The notes under the pieces: model-generated
The model's input: the letters and a program-made list of their open reading frames with translations, nothing else
What the model was told of the DNA's origin: nothing
Databases searched by the model: none
Made by a program: the position numbers and the translations under genes
Assembly: GCA_958510825.1 (NCBI GenBank)
Contig: OY294044.1
Coordinates: forward strand, 82,196,895-82,260,894
DNA: 64,000 bases
Reading direction: 5' to 3'
From: Brachypterus glaber
Taxonomy: Eukaryota; Arthropoda; Insecta; Coleoptera; Kateretidae
Shown: positions 42,421 to 54,793 of the stretch, piece after piece
Position numbering within the stretch: position 1 is the stretch's first letter
How the letters are laid out: every line of letters starts with the position of its first letter

Positions 42421-43301
42421 CACAGTGTATTTGAAATAGGGTACGAAATTTTAAGTGATTCTACATCATAAAATATGACATAAAGTTCGTATCAACTTGT
42501 CTAAAAATGCGTCCTAAGGGAGCTAAGCCCATTTGAAAGTGGCTAAAAAAATCGGTTTTTATTTAATAACTCATGAACCTTTTGAAATATACCAACAAGG
42601 TTTTGCAAGTAAACTAATCTTAATAAGGCCAATCTTTGTATGTTATTTTTTTGTACTTATTTTATCCAGGGGTGTGCGAAACGGGAGGGCCTTATCAGTT
42701 TTTTGTCCCAAACTTTTTTCTGTGTTACTTTTTTGTAATTTTATTTTTGGAATATGATTCAACAGGTCAAAATACATAAAAAAGGTACTCTTGTTGTAAT
42801 ACTGTAGGATTAACCGTTTTCGAGAAAAATTAATTTGAAGGTGAAATTTCACGGTTCGAGGACGAAAAATTAAATACTAAAAAGTTGAAAACCAAAATTT
42901 CAAAAACTAAGAAAAAAGTTTATATACATACTTTAAAAACCGGTTGGACAGACTTATTTAATACTTTGTATGCTACATAAATTTTTTCTTTAACTTGAGT
43001 TAAATAGGTTTTTAACCTCAACTCTTTTTTTATAATAATAATAATAATAATAATAATAATGTAGGTCGAAAAATCGCTTTTAAACCTACCATGGCCCTTT
43101 AAAAATGGTGCATTTTTAGGAGACCGTAGCTCCCTTAGGATTGATTTTTGGACCTGTGTATGAGGTTTTTTTCTAAGTTTTTCATGTAAATTAGCCCTGC
43201 ACCATTGAAATTTGGTTTTCAACATTTTAGTATTCAATTTTTCGTCCTCGAACCGTGAAATTTCACCTTCAAATGTATTTTCACAAAAACGGTTAATTTC
43301 C
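42421..43301 (+). mobile_element. Foldback element FB1, copy 3 (right end lost, LINE-like insert)
   Basis: Left end CACAGTGTATTTGAAATAGG after TA; centre orientation as in copy 2; breaks off at CAAAAACGGTTAAT (~43301), so most of the right arm is missing. Between the left arm and the centre, ~42926-43061 is an insertion ending in (ATA/AAT)n. Confidence 0.85.
42926..43061. mobile_element. Insert in FB1 copy 3 ending in (AAT)n
   Basis: By comparison with copy 2, ~136 bp are extra here: CTTTAAAAACCGGTTGGACA through TTTTTTTATAATAATAAT. A short non-coding piece ending in a trinucleotide tract is what a heavily 5'-truncated LINE insertion looks like; the family is not identified. Confidence 0.5.
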
Positions 43302-43855
43302 AGTGGGTGAAATAACAGCGTCGACTTGACGTACCAGTGAGTAAAACGGATTTATATTTACTTTAAAAAATGTTTTTTAAAATTTAAATTTTTGCGAACA
43401 CGCGGTAAGTTTGACCACTAATGTAATTTTATCGTTATTACAGTTTGTAGACACGTGTAAGTGCAATATCGGAATGCATGGGAACGACGCTTAAGCGGAA
43501 TAGATAAGCCGGAGTGTAAGACCGGAAAAAGATGATTCTCGTTTTGTGGCCGAGGCCAGCAACTGAATTCCAGCCCATGCTTTGTTGAAAAAGGGGAGAG
43601 GAGGTTTTTATAAGACAATGTGGTTCTTTCAGTGTAACCACAGGTTTTGCAAATTAAGATTCCCCGATTTTTCCCTGACTTTTCCCTGACCAACATTTAG
43701 AGTTTTCCCTGATTTTAATAAACAAAAAAGTTTTTAAAATCGATATGCGCAAAAAATATTTAAACATGCTTCTTCGTTTTTGAATTTTTTTAGCTTTTAT
43801 TTATTTTACTTGTTATAAGTGCTAGAAAAGTATTATACCGTAGTTTCGTATTTTC
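43302..43855. other. Spacer with somewhat GC-richer block
   Basis: Minus-strand frame 43418-43696 has no recognisable domain. Nothing else seen. Confidence 0.35.
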
Positions 43856-43970
43856 CAAAATTGGCAAAAAACGGCCTAGACAAAAAATTCTTGGATAAAT
43901 GTGTTTCGTGAAGAAACAAGAAACTTTGAAAATGTGCGTCTGTCCAATATCACGATTTTTGTAGACACGT
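43856..43970 (-). repeat. Family-C piece
   Basis: Inverted relative of 6662-6720: TTCCAAAATTGGCAAAAAAC, GGCCTAGACAAAAAATTCTT. Confidence 0.6.
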
Positions 43971-44133
43971 TAGGAAACGTTCAAGTATTACGTAACTCTC
44001 CTAGGGTGGGGGAGGGGGTCATTTCGGAGTGTTACGCCCATGTTAATGGTATAGGAAAAAAAACGTTACAGGGGGGGGGGGTCCAAAATGATCAAAATTT
44101 GTGTTACGTAATACTTGAACCTTCCCTTAACTC
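43971..44133 (+). mobile_element. Complete family-B MITE (~163 bp), Harbinger-like
   Basis: GGAAACGTTCAAGTATTACG at the left and TACGTAATACTTGAACCTTCCC at the right, flanked by TTA on both sides. Interior has G-runs as in family A. The TTA duplication and the shared core TATTACGTAAC link families A and B to PIF/Harbinger-type mobilisation. Confidence 0.8.
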
Positions 44134-44389
44134 TAGAACGAATTATCCGATCGACTCGAAATTTTCAGGAAAAATCAAGTTCTATGGGGGGAAGATCCCT
44201 ATTGTTTTTAAAAATATTAAACTTCTCACGGGTAGCAAAGGATGTAGATTGTAGAAAACAGCCGTAGAAGTTTCCATTGTCGGGGCAGCTCGGGGTCGAC
44301 AAAAAGGGCCATAGCATCCCCACCATACTACTACATGATGAATAACCTCGTTTAATAACACAGTCACATAAAAAAATAAAAGGTCAAAT
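44134..44389. repeat. Family-H half copy and spacer
   Basis: 44134-44192 matches one half of the inverted repeat at 20361-20483. The rest, to 44389, is unrecognised. Confidence 0.5.
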
Positions 44390-44945
44390 ACCCTATTCGA
44401 AACCATTGTATTGCTATGCATTTTTAGGTGCTGAATCCAAATTTGAGGTCAAAATAGCATACGATAAGTTTTCGAGATAACCTCAAAAAACCTTACACTA
44501 GTTGTACTCGAAAACAATGTTTTTTGAGGTTCTCCAAAACTAATCGGATAAGATGATCTCAAATTCGGGTTCAGCGCCTCAAAATACATAGGAATACAAT
44601 GGTCTCCAAAAAAATATTGACCTTTTGTTTTCTGTGGCTACATCTGGGGGCCACAGACTAAAAAAAAATGGTCAAAAACTTTTTTGGGGACCATTGTATT
44701 CATATGTATTTTGAGGCGCTGAACCCGAATTTGAAGTCGAAACAGCACCTTATCCGATTAGTTTTAGAGATAACCTCAAAAAAACATTATTTATATACTC
44801 AAAAATTACGTTTTTTGAGGTTATCTCAAAAACTAATCGTATACGATTGATTATATCATACACGTATGAAGTGCTATTTTGACCTCAAATTCGGAATCAG
44901 CGCCTCAAAATACAAAGGAATGCAATGGTTTCGTAAAAGGGTATT
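44390..44945. repeat. Array of four alternating inverted modules
   Basis: The module ACCATTGTATTC-TATGTATTTTGAGGCGCTGAA-CCGAATTTGAGGTC occurs at ~44402 (+), ~44555-44610 (-), ~44683-44740 (+) and ~44878-44930 (-). Between paired modules, TTTTTTGAGGTTATCTC-AAACTAATCG and complements form further inverted repeats. The block is thus two palindromes in a row. Related words occur at ~48128 and in the MITE at 19921. Confidence 0.7.
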
Positions 44946-45863
44946 TCGATACCCCCAAGCAACAAAGCCGTAACTCATATATTGTCATTTTTCACGACTA
45001 AAATATTTTTTTGTTATTTAAGGGTGGGTAAATGATTGAAGTGGAAAAGAAAAGAAAAAAGCCATGCGATACGTCATTTGAAAGCTTATAAAATTCTCTA
45101 TTTGACTGTATATATTTATTGTTTATTTATTGTTTGTTTCTGATAATATTCAAGTTTAAATTTTTTTACTTTAGTGTTTTTAGGTAAACTTTTGGTTAAA
45201 ATGGCATGTGGAGAAATCTGAGTAGTACCACCATGTGTGTCTTTTTTCAAGGCATTTACCTATGAGTATAACTCAAAATGGGTCTAACTTGAGTTACGTC
45301 CTTGTTGCTTGGGAGTGTCGATTTGACCTTTTTTATTTTTTCGTGTGGCTGAGTAATGTCTTTTAAAAATAGATACAAATTGGTATTATTAGCCTTTTGT
45401 AACAATTGCCCCCGCCTCCCCTACATGTAGTGAGATGATTTACATGGTTAAGTGTAGTTCGAAGAAAAAATTCTTTGGAAATGAGATTGAATTTATCATG
45501 GACGGCGGCCATGGCTAGCCACCTTTGTGGTTTATCGTGTAATCCATGTTCAAGCTTTTTGTTGTATCTGTGAGGAATTTCTCAACGCGCTCTTGACAAA
45601 TTATCTCATGTTTAATGTATTCATCAAAAATAGTAATAAAATATAATCCTTAGGTTTCATTTTAAAAATTTTGATGACTAAAACTTATGTTTTCTGTTTT
45701 AAAATATGCCAGACAAGAGTTCACTGTTCACCTTAAGAGTTTTTTTGTGTGGGTACTCGATTTTTTTTTCACATTTACTAAAAAATTTAAAATTCTATCG
45801 GGCTTAACGTTTTTTTTATAGTGGAAAATTAATGAAAATCAGATAAACATTATTACTTTTTTA
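44946..45863. other. AT-rich DNA, nothing recognised
   Basis: No gene or bounded repeat seen. Confidence 0.4.
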
Positions 45864-47872
45864 CAGGGCTGGCAAAAAGACGGGTAAAAACCAGGCCACA
45901 ATTGCCCAAATGGTGGGAAAAATCAAGTGGGTTTTACCGGTATTTACCAGGCAAAAATTGGGAAAAACTTACATTTTTAGTAAAAAAATTGATATACAAT
46001 AATTTGGTTCTACTACCAACCAAATTTTTAGAGAAATATCGGAAAACTCGGATAAGCCGGATAACTTGATTAAGGGGTCACTCGAATATTACGGCACACT
46101 GAAAATCTTAAATTAAAGCAAGATTTTATTTAGTATTTCGTTTCAAATAAGGTTGGTTTGGAGTCCAACATGGGCGCTGAGATAAAAATATTACTTTTAT
46201 TTTTTAGAAATTTATTTTTAAGATAATGACGTCACAACACACTTTTAGTGCAAATTTCCGAGATGGAAGGACAACTATATTTAGCTTAGATGACGTTACA
46301 AATCTAAAAAGTAAAAAATAAATACTTTTCGCAAAAAAATGAACCGACTTTTTCACAGCAAACAATAATAAAATAATAAAAAAAAATTGTTAGTAATTAA
46401 TTTAGGGAATGGTGAAATTGGCACCGACTTAAGTATTTTTTATTTTTTACTTTTTAGAGACATACACGGTGTATTTGAAAAAGCGTCAGAAATTTTAACA
46501 GATGATTCTACATCATAAAATATGAGAAAAAGTTCCTATAAACATATGTCTAAAAATGCGTCATAAGGGAGCTACGCCCCTTTGAAAGTGGCTAAAAAAA
46601 TCGGTTTTTATTTAATAACTCAGGAACCCTTTGAGATATATCAACGAGGTTTTGCACGTCAACTAATCCTACCAAGGCCCGTTTTTATGTGTTATTTTTA
46701 TGTACTTATTTCAACCAGGGTGTGCGAAACGGGGGGGGGCTTATCAGTTTTTTGTCCCAAACTTTTTTCTGTGTAACTTTTTTGCAATTTTATTTTTGAA
46801 CTATGATTCCTCAGGTCAAAATACATAAAAAAGGTACTCTTGTTGTAATACTGTAGGATTAACCGTTTTCGAGAAAAATTCATTTGAAGGTGAAATTCCA
46901 CGGTTCGAGGACGAAAAATTAAATACTAAAATGTTGAAAACCAAAATTTTAATGATGCAGGGCGAATGTACATTAAAAACTAAGAAAAAAACCTCATATA
47001 CAGGTACTTCCAAAAATCAATCCTAATGGAGCTATGGTTTCCTAAATATGCACCATTTTTAAAGGGCTATGGTAGCTTTAAAAGCGTTTTTTCGACCTAC
47101 ATGTATGGAAACCTTTTTTCTTAGTTTTTGATGTAGAATAACATTGCATCATTAAAATTTTGGTTTTCGACATTTTAGTATTTAATTTTTTGTCTTCGAA
47201 CCGTGAAATTTCACCATCAAATGAATTTTTCTCGAAAACGGTTAATCCTACAGTATTACAACAAGAGTACCTTTTTTATGTATTTTGAACTGAGGAATCA
47301 TATTTCAAAAACAAAATTGCAAAAAAGTTACACAGAAAAAAGTTTGGGACAAAAAACTGATAAGGCCCCCCCGTTTCGCACACCCCTGGTTTAAATAAGT
47401 ACGTAAAAATGACATACAAAGATGGGCCTTATTAGGCTTAATTCACGTGCAAAACCTCGTTAATATATCTCAAAAGGTTCCTGAGTTATTAAATAAAAAC
47501 CGATTGTTTTAGCCAATTTCAAAGGGGCGTAGCTCCCTTATGACTCATTTTTAGACATATGTTTATAGGAACTTTTTGTCATATTATATCATGTAGAATC
47601 ACCTGTTAAAATTTCCTACGCTATTTCAAATACACCCTGTATAAGTCGGTTCATTTTTTTTTGCGAAAAGTATTTATTAGAAATCTATTTGAAAATATTT
47701 GTTTAGCTCTCACTCTAGCACATCACAAAATCCTAGTGGGATTTTCGTAGTGGTTTTTACCGGTATATACCGGTATTTACCAGGTAAAAACCATATGGTA
47801 TTTACCACCCGGGATTTTGCTCAGTAAATACCACTAGTTTTTACCGCCCTGGTCAAAACCATGCCAGCCCTG
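45864..47872. mobile_element. hAT-type non-autonomous element hosting FB1 copy 4
   Basis: Ends CAGGGCTGGCA at the left and TGCCAGCCCTG at the right, with 8 bp flanks CTTTTTTA (45856-45863) and CTTTGTTA (47873-47880) that match at seven positions; an 8 bp duplication with CAGGG ends is typical of hAT elements. The subterminal regions repeat GGTAAAAACC, TTTACCGGTATTTACC and relatives. Inside, an inverted pair (ACTTTTCGCAAAAAAATGAA near 46323 and its complement near 47648) surrounds FB1. No transposase. Confidence 0.75.
46465..47639 (-). mobile_element. Foldback element FB1, copy 4 (complete, centre inverted)
   Basis: CACGGTGTATTTGAAAAAGC to CAAATACACCCTG with TA on both sides. Same arms as copy 2, but the single-copy centre (~46985-47115) is in the opposite orientation (CTTCCAAAAATCAATCC to CGTTTTTTCGACCTACATG). 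Confidence 0.9.
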
Positions 47873-47880
47873 CTTTGTTA

Positions 47881-49021
47881 TCTACACTCTATAACACTGG
47901 GCAATATGTTAAAGTTAAATAAACAGAAAAATATATTGTATTAAGTAAAGAATGTGTGATTTGGATATAAGTTATATGTGAGGTTATATCCAAATAAGTT
48001 ATATCATATAACTCTCTATGATAAGAATATGGTATGCATTAAAGAAGAATATATTCTCTTCTTTATATACAAATCACCATATTCTTAATTTAAGACAATA
48101 TGTTTCTGTGTGTATGTTTTTTAAGCTACACTTGATGCGCTGAATCCAAATATGACCTCAGAAACTTTACATCATGTCGAGATTTTGCAAAAACCCTCCT
48201 CAATAACCCATAAAATATTAATTTTTGACATAAAAATTATGTTTACAAAAAGAGGGAAAACAACATTTTAATGTTTATTTTTAGATGAGATACGATTTAA
48301 AAATCGTATCTTATCTACTAAATGATGTTTATTTTGCCCCCTTTAATGTCCTATACGTTTCGTTAAACACGGTTTATGAGTTGTTCAATACTCCCGTGTA
48401 AGGGTATTTACCTTCGTTAGATATACATGCAAAAGATCCCTTCAAATTACCATATTTTTTATTTAATCATTTCGAGAATGATTTTATAATTAATGATTAT
48501 TTTAATTGGCCTTTATTTATATATTAAAGTAAACTTCTAAATCTCTCTCTTTCTATTCACTACTTTGATCTGAGCTACTATAACTATCCTACCACATCGT
48601 CCATGCCTTCTTGTTATTAGAGCCAGCCTTTGCACGACGCCACCGAGAAAACCCCCTGCTTCAGGGCGCCGGCGAGGGACGTTTAAAAAACATCCGCCAG
48701 GTGGTAAAGCGCTTTTTACAGTTTTATAGAGTTACGACATTTTTTTTAGTCATCAAAAATTTGCGTCAGGGGTAAAGCTTATTTTAGAGGTGAGGACCTT
48801 TTTTTTTAATTTCTGTCTTTGTAAAGCTTATTTTTAGAGATGAGTTTTTTTTTGTCATCAAGACCATTTTTTTTTGCAGTCCAATGCAAAGGCTTGATTC
48901 AGGGCGACGAAATGAAAAGGCCGGCCCTGCTTGTTATAAACCATCTAAAAACAACAATCAGTTTCAAAAACTCGAAAAAACTGGTTTAAAATTAATAAAA
49001 ACTTTACCCAGGTAATAATAA
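47881..49021. other. AT-rich DNA with minor hairpins
   Basis: Small palindrome AGATACGATTTAAAAATCGTATC at ~48287 and the degenerate TTTTTTAGTCATCAAAAA repeat at ~48735-48870 that recurs near position 75. No gene recognised. Confidence 0.4.
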
Positions 49022-49193
49022 AATCGGTTATTGCTAAAACACCTTAATTCAAAAACCGATATTAACCGATATTGTGTTCATTAACTGTTACTGCACACTA
49101 AACAAGTGTTTACTCAAATTCCTAATTTTTTTGCACTTAGCACATTATTAAATATCGGTTTTTGACTTAGGGTGTTTTAGCAATAACCGATTA
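49022..49193. mobile_element. 172 bp palindromic MITE
   Basis: AATCGGTTATTGCTAAAACA at the left and its complement at the right; arms continue through CAAAAACCGATATT. No coding capacity. Confidence 0.75.
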
Positions 49194-49709
49194 AATTATC
49201 AAAATTATTTTGAGAATATATTTTATATAGAGTGGTTTTTCAGCGCTCTTCATACAAAATTGCAAAATGCTCCTGCTGAAGGCGCAAGATTTACTTATAA
49301 ATTTTTATCATATGTATACACGGTGTATTTTAAATAGGGTCCAAAATTTTAAGGGGTGATTCTACATCAGAAAATATGACAAGTTCCTATAAACATATGT
49401 ATAGAAATGCGTAGTAAGGGAGCTAAGCCCCTTTGAAAGTGACTAAAAAAATCCGGTTTTTAGTTAATAGCTCAGGAACCCTTTGAGATATAGCATCGAG
49501 GTTTTGCATATAAACTAATATTAATAAGACCCATCTTCGTATGTTCTTTTCACGTACCTATTTTAACCAAGGGTGTGCGAAACGGGGGGGGGGCTATTAG
49601 TTTTTTGTTCCAAACTTTTTTCTGTGCAACTTTTTTTTTATTTTATTTTTGGAATATGATTCCTCAGGTCAAAATACATAAAAATGTACTTTTGTAATAC
49701 TGTACTGCC

Positions 49710-49842
49710 CTACTTCGCTAGAAAGCAGGAACTCCATTTTTCGCATAGCAGCGTTTTCCAAATATTACATTAGAGTTGACGTGAAAACGTTCGTATGCGA
49801 CAAGTGGAGTTACTGCTTTCTAGAGTAGTCAGGCAATGTAGG
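49710..49842. mobile_element. 133 bp MITE inserted in FB1 copy 5
   Basis: CTGCCCTACTTCGCTAGAAAGC against GCTTTCTAGAGTAGTCAGGCA, with inner GCATAGCAGCGTTTTC related to family D. FB1 copies 2 and 4 lack it (AATACTGTAGGATTAACC is continuous there). Confidence 0.75.
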
Positions 49843-50156
49843 ATTAACCCTTTTCGAGAAAAAATCATTTAAAGGTGAAATTCGAGGACAAAAAATTAAT
49901 AAAATGTTGAAAACCGAAATTTCAATGATGCAAATTAAGCGTACATCAAAAACTAAGAAAAAAAACCTTATATATAGGTAATTCCAAAAATGAATTCTAA
50001 GGGAGCTATGGTTTCCTAAAAATGCACCGTTTTTAAAGTTTAATAGTATCTTTAAAGGCGATTTTTCGACCTACATGTAAAGAAACTTTTTTTTCTTAAT
50101 TTTTGATATAAAATAACCTTGCATCATTGAATTTTGGTTTTTAACATGTTAGTATC

Positions 50157-51000
50157 ACGTTGTACATGGTGATCCATTTATCATGACAATAGTAAATATT
50201 TTAATAACTGCAAGATAAAAAGTTTCAAACAGCAGTTTTAAGAGCTTTTAAGTTTTTAAGCTCCCATTAAAATGGAAGCAGAAAATTGTGCAATGGAGCT
50301 CTCTACAACTAGAATTATGAAACAAAATACGTCTACCCTATCTCTATCTCATTTGTGCTACACTTTCCAACCAACCAAATAAATACTGTATTTGTTTTTC
50401 ATACAACAAATACAGTATTTATTTGGTTGGCCGGAAAGTGTAGCAGTGAGCGGCACGAACGAACATAGCTAATGTGAATCTGTAGAATAAGATAATTCTA
50501 CTAAAATTTAGATGGCGCCAGTAATTTCTTTAATATAGTTACACTTTTCGCCCGGCCAAGTAAATATTGTATTTGTTCAACAAAGAATAAATACAGAATT
50601 TGTTTGGTTGGGTGGAAGTGGGAGTGTATGTATGTATTCTATCCTTTTTGGGTAGAACTTTAGTCCCTGTCTAATCTAACGGGAAAAATCTCCATTAATA
50701 TAAGTAATGGTGTCAAGGTCATAGCAAGGTCAACTTTGTTTTTTTAATGGAACATGATATTTTTTATAAAAAAAATCTTAAAGAGGAGCAAGTTTTGAAT
50801 AAAAAAGTATAACATAACATGTGGCCTTAGGTTGAACCATGAGATATTTAAAAAAAAAAACTAAAAACATACAAAAAAATGTTTTACCTGGCAAAATATC
50901 TGGTATGTTCTAATTAAACTCTAATAACTATTTTGATATTATCTAGCAGTTGACAAAATATTAAGTATTGTCATGATTAATGGAACACCATGTACAACGT
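50157..51000. mobile_element. Element with ACGTTGTACATGGTG ends nested in FB1 copy 5
   Basis: ACGTTGTACATGGTG and TATCATGACAATA at the left have complements TATTGTCATGATTAATGG and CACCATGTACAACGT at the right. It lies where FB1 reads AACATTTTAGTAT and is itself host to the 50292-50696 hairpin element. Confidence 0.7.
50292..50696 (+). mobile_element. Hairpin element with AATGGAG ends, copy 2
   Basis: Closely matches 15804-16218 from AATGGAGCTC to AATCTCCATT, including the long hairpin around GTGCTACACTTTCC. Confidence 0.85.
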
Positions 51001-51245
51001 AATACTAACATGTTAAAAACCAAAATTCAATGATGCAAGGTTATTTTATATCAAAAATTAAGAAAAAAAAGTTTCTATACGTGTAGGTCGAAAAATCGCC
51101 TTTAAAGCTATTATTAAACTTTAAAAATGGTTTTTAGGAAACCATAGCTCCCTTAGGATTCATTTTTAGAAGTACCTGTGTATAAGGTTTTTTTCTTAGT
51201 GTTTGATGTACGTTCACTTGGCATCATTAAAGGTTCGGTTTAAAG

Positions 51246-51746
51246 TCAATTAATAAAAAGTACACACTATATTATTAAAGTTGGTAGACTTCTTAGAATT
51301 TGACTATCTACATGTATCATTACTAATTCTGTCATGCGAAATTTATAAAACATGCAACAAACTAGACTGGATACACAATTGTTTTTATTTTTCCACGTGT
51401 TTTTCCGAGGGGTTAATCTCCCGAAAATTTCGCAATATTAGGTACGAGGAGATTACAAGAAAAAGGAATGCGCAAAATTACGCTCTAAGACTACGCAGAG
51501 CTTGTACAATGTACAGGGATTACGCGGCAGATTAAAATTTTGTCCCACCACTTTGTATCGAATAAAAAATAAAAATAAATATATTTCCAAAAAAAGTTTT
51601 TGTTGTGTGATATACACATTCCTTTAAAGTTTATATCTCATCTCGTTCACAAGTTACGGGGGTTATACCATTTAAAAGAATAACCCTGTATTCCCTTAAA
51701 AAAATACAATAATTAAAGTTCCATAAAATTTTAATATTGCAGTTTA
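51246..51746. other. Spacer with an 84-codon unrecognised frame
   Basis: A frame at 51281-51535 ends in a basic stretch (RNIRYEEITRKRNAQN) but has no recognisable domain or neighbour. It could be a transposon remnant. Confidence 0.3.
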
Positions 51747-51925
51747 AAATCGTATTAATGGTGCAGGTCGCTTGCAAAAAAACTTAACACTACGATATTT
51801 CAAGAACGCTTTGACACAGAGACTTTTTAAAATGGTAAAAATTTAAGTCTTTATGTCAAAGCATTCTTGAAATATCGTATTGTAAAGTTGTTTTGCAAGC
51901 GACTTGCACCATTAATACGACTTTA
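51747..51925. mobile_element. Foldback repeat, family F, copy 2
   Basis: CGTATTAATGGTGCAGGTCG at the left and its complement at the right; arms continue through CGCTTGCAAAA and CGATATTTCAAGAACGCTTT. The loop is ~40 bp. Confidence 0.8.
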
Positions 51926-53398
51926 ATAGAAATATCTTGGTGGCGCCAAATCTAACTGAAACCATTTTTATTGCAAATAATATATTTCTTCAGTAAACAG
52001 TTTATACACGTTTAATGATCATAACTGCAATAAAATTTTTACATTTTATACAGAATGTATCTTTTTAATTAAGGCTTAGTTCCGGGCGCCTAGACTAGAC
52101 GAAGTAACGTCAAATCTTTGCGTTTTTAAAACATTTAATTTTATAAAGTACAGTTCGGTACAGTTATAGCAATTAGCCATTTAACTACTAATACGGCATT
52201 AAACTCGATGGGGTGCCAGTTTTTAAATTTAGTGCGAAAACGCATTAACGTATGTAATTAACCTTTTTATTAACACGGCTACAAATTCCACTGGGATCCA
52301 ATCACATAGGTAGATAATATATAGAGGAAATAAACGTTTGCGCAGGGCTCTGCGCTGCGTAATAACAATAGATAGAAAATTGACATCTAAACGGTAAAAA
52401 TGACGGTTCTACGTTGCCAACAATATTTCAACTGTATAATTTTTAATTATAAAAACCAATAAATTTACAATATTTTGCTACAAATTTTAATAAGAACACT
52501 CAAAGACAGCATAAATTTACATTCAAACCGTTTAAATGCAAGCAAACGTAAATTTACATGGGTAGGAGGTCCGACAACGCTGCACTCTGCCATTTGATAT
52601 GAAATCGAATAATTTGTGATATTTTGTTTGTGGCGTTGTTTGTGGTATTTGCGTGTATCTATAGTTTTATTTTGTTTACAGAGTTAAAATTTTTAACTTA
52701 AAAATAACTTGTTTTGTAAAGACTCCTAAAAATGTGAAAAACCTTTTTGTGGTTTTGTTTTTGTTTATAAATTTTGACGTTTAAAAGGTAAAAATGGCGG
52801 ACTAAATTTTACACACCTAGTGTGTTTTTGTCTTTATCTAATACCCACTATAGCTTCTCTACCTATGTGGATCCAATACGTTTTTTATCTATATACCGCA
52901 CTTCTCGAAGAAAAGTGTATTAACTCTAAAAAATTCTGTTTATTTATTTCCCATTCATATATACATACATATTTAGTTTTTTTATTATTCTTAATTTTTT
53001 TTTGTAATTTACAATATTTATTTTTTTTATGGTACATAACCAATTTTATCATGCATAAAATTCTATTACAAAACTATTTTCCTCTTCAATATTTGTCTGA
53101 AATAAATAGTTCCAGAGATATATGAACAAAAAGGAGAGGCAAAAAATGAATTTCTTCTCGATTCTGCAACATTTTGTTAAATAAAAAGTGAAGCCCACAG
53201 TTTACTTTATGCGCATAGTGAAATTATCATTTCTAGTGATATTCTGGACCCATTAAACCAAAAATTTAGCATACTAGAAAACATTTATAAAGAAAATACG
53301 ATCGGTGCAAGGACTTTTGTTTTAAAGTTGATCCATGCCCGCAGGGTGATTTTAACGTCCATAAATTACACAGGCCCACAAAAAAATTAAAACATCAA
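51926..53398. other. AT-rich DNA, nothing recognised
   Basis: 1.4 kb without a supportable gene; the frame at 52820-53125 is a hydrophobic AT-driven run. Confidence 0.4.
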
Positions 53399-53456
53399 TT
53401 CTGTGGCTTGGTTCTCAAAGGGCGGATGTCACTTTGAGAACCAAGCCACAGAATTA
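53399..53456. repeat. Minimal family-D palindrome
   Basis: TTCTGTGGCTTGGTTCTCAA and TTGAGAACCAAGCCACAGAA nearly abut, with GGGCGGATGTCAC between: a family-D MITE with its centre deleted. Confidence 0.8.
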
Positions 53457-54793
53457 CTGCTTAAAACCATCTATATATTTTTTTGTATTTAGTTCGTTGA
53501 AAACAAATTTGACAGTGAAAAAGCTCGTTGAAACCAAGTTTTCTTCTAAAAAAACTGCAATATAGAATATTGGACGAACTAGATCAATATCTTTAAAGTA
53601 CTCTAGCACTTAAACTATTACTTGTATTCTAGAAGTGAACTTATCAGTAGTAATGTACCGTAATTAATACGTTCACTGCCAACGGCTAGTTTTGACAGCG
53701 GAGCAATGGGTATGGGCAAGGGAAAAATAGAAAGAATTGATTAATGTTGTTAGGGGCGCCAGTTACTTTAGCTTTTACTCCTTTAGGTAAGTAACAACCT
53801 AGTGTAAATACTTAAGCTTTTCAGTTTGAGAAAATATAACCCCTAAATAAAATAAGATAATTCATTTGAGAAATTTATTATAAATAAACTTAATGAAAGC
53901 ACATCAAGTAATGTATTAATATATATAAAAAATATGTGTAATTATATTAAGATATAATTAAAGAAATCTTAATAAAAATTACTAAATTCAGAAATCATTC
54001 GTCTTAAATGTATAAAGAAAACATGAAGTTCAGCAAGCACCAAGAAATGTATGTAAACAACAATCATTTCTTGCAGTGTATAAAAGTCATGCTTAAATTA
54101 GAAATCATTTAATCAAAAGTATGATATTTAATAATTAATAAATGAGATTAAATGTTTTAAAAAAAATAAGTACCTAAAAATGAACAAAAGCCAGAAGGGC
54201 ATATAGTATTAATCAATACTATATCAGATCTGATAAAGTTTACAGTTATAAGAATATTGAAATAAAAGAATTTAAAAATATGAAATATTGCTTTCAAAAG
54301 TTTTCAGAATGAGTACTTAGCTGGTTTCTGCAAAATCCATGAGGTATGAATTCCATCGTCTCCATCTGTGCAAGTCTCCCCTATGCTGATGAATTCATTT
54401 CTCAAATGAAAGAAAAAAAAATATAGGCTGTCCCATCTACTTTGGAAAAATTATCTTCCAGGATAAAATGTACGATTGAAAATGTTGTCCGGGATTAAAT
54501 ATGCTTTTGAAAATTATGTCCAATATAAAATTGTCTGCTAGACGGTCATATAGAATTTATCTATGCCGAAAAATACAGAACCATGTTCCAACAGAACATC
54601 ACTCCATGCGGAGAACTTGTATATCAAATATACCAAAATAAACTTCAACTTAAATTAATGTAATTCCATATTAATGGTATAGAAATGGTAATTAATTAAT
54701 GGTCTAGTGATTGTGCTTAATTAATGGTGCTAAAACAATAATTATATCTCAGAAATATTCTAAGAAACAGAAAAACTTAACTTACATGTCATT

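Larger units (their letters stand above)
49319..51245 (-). mobile_element. Foldback element FB1, copy 5 (with three nested inserts and two centres)
   Basis: Left end CACGGTGTATTTTAAATAGG after TA. The left arm has a 133 bp foldback insert (49710-49842). The centre appears twice in opposite orientation (~49970-50095 and ~51060-51185), separated by a further element (50157-51000) that contains the hairpin element 50292-50696. The right arm breaks off near 51245. Confidence 0.8.

Noticed and set aside
43418..43696. 92-codon minus-strand frame
   Set aside because: No recognisable domain and no upstream or downstream gene signals.
51281..51535. 84-codon frame with basic C terminus
   Set aside because: No recognised family and no supporting neighbour; kept only as a possible transposon remnant.
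54372..54415. CTGATGA, a perfect 7 bp hairpin and GAAA in the LTR (hammerhead-like)
   Set aside because: No cleavage triplet or stem III follows the A-run, and the arrangement is on the strand opposite to the element.
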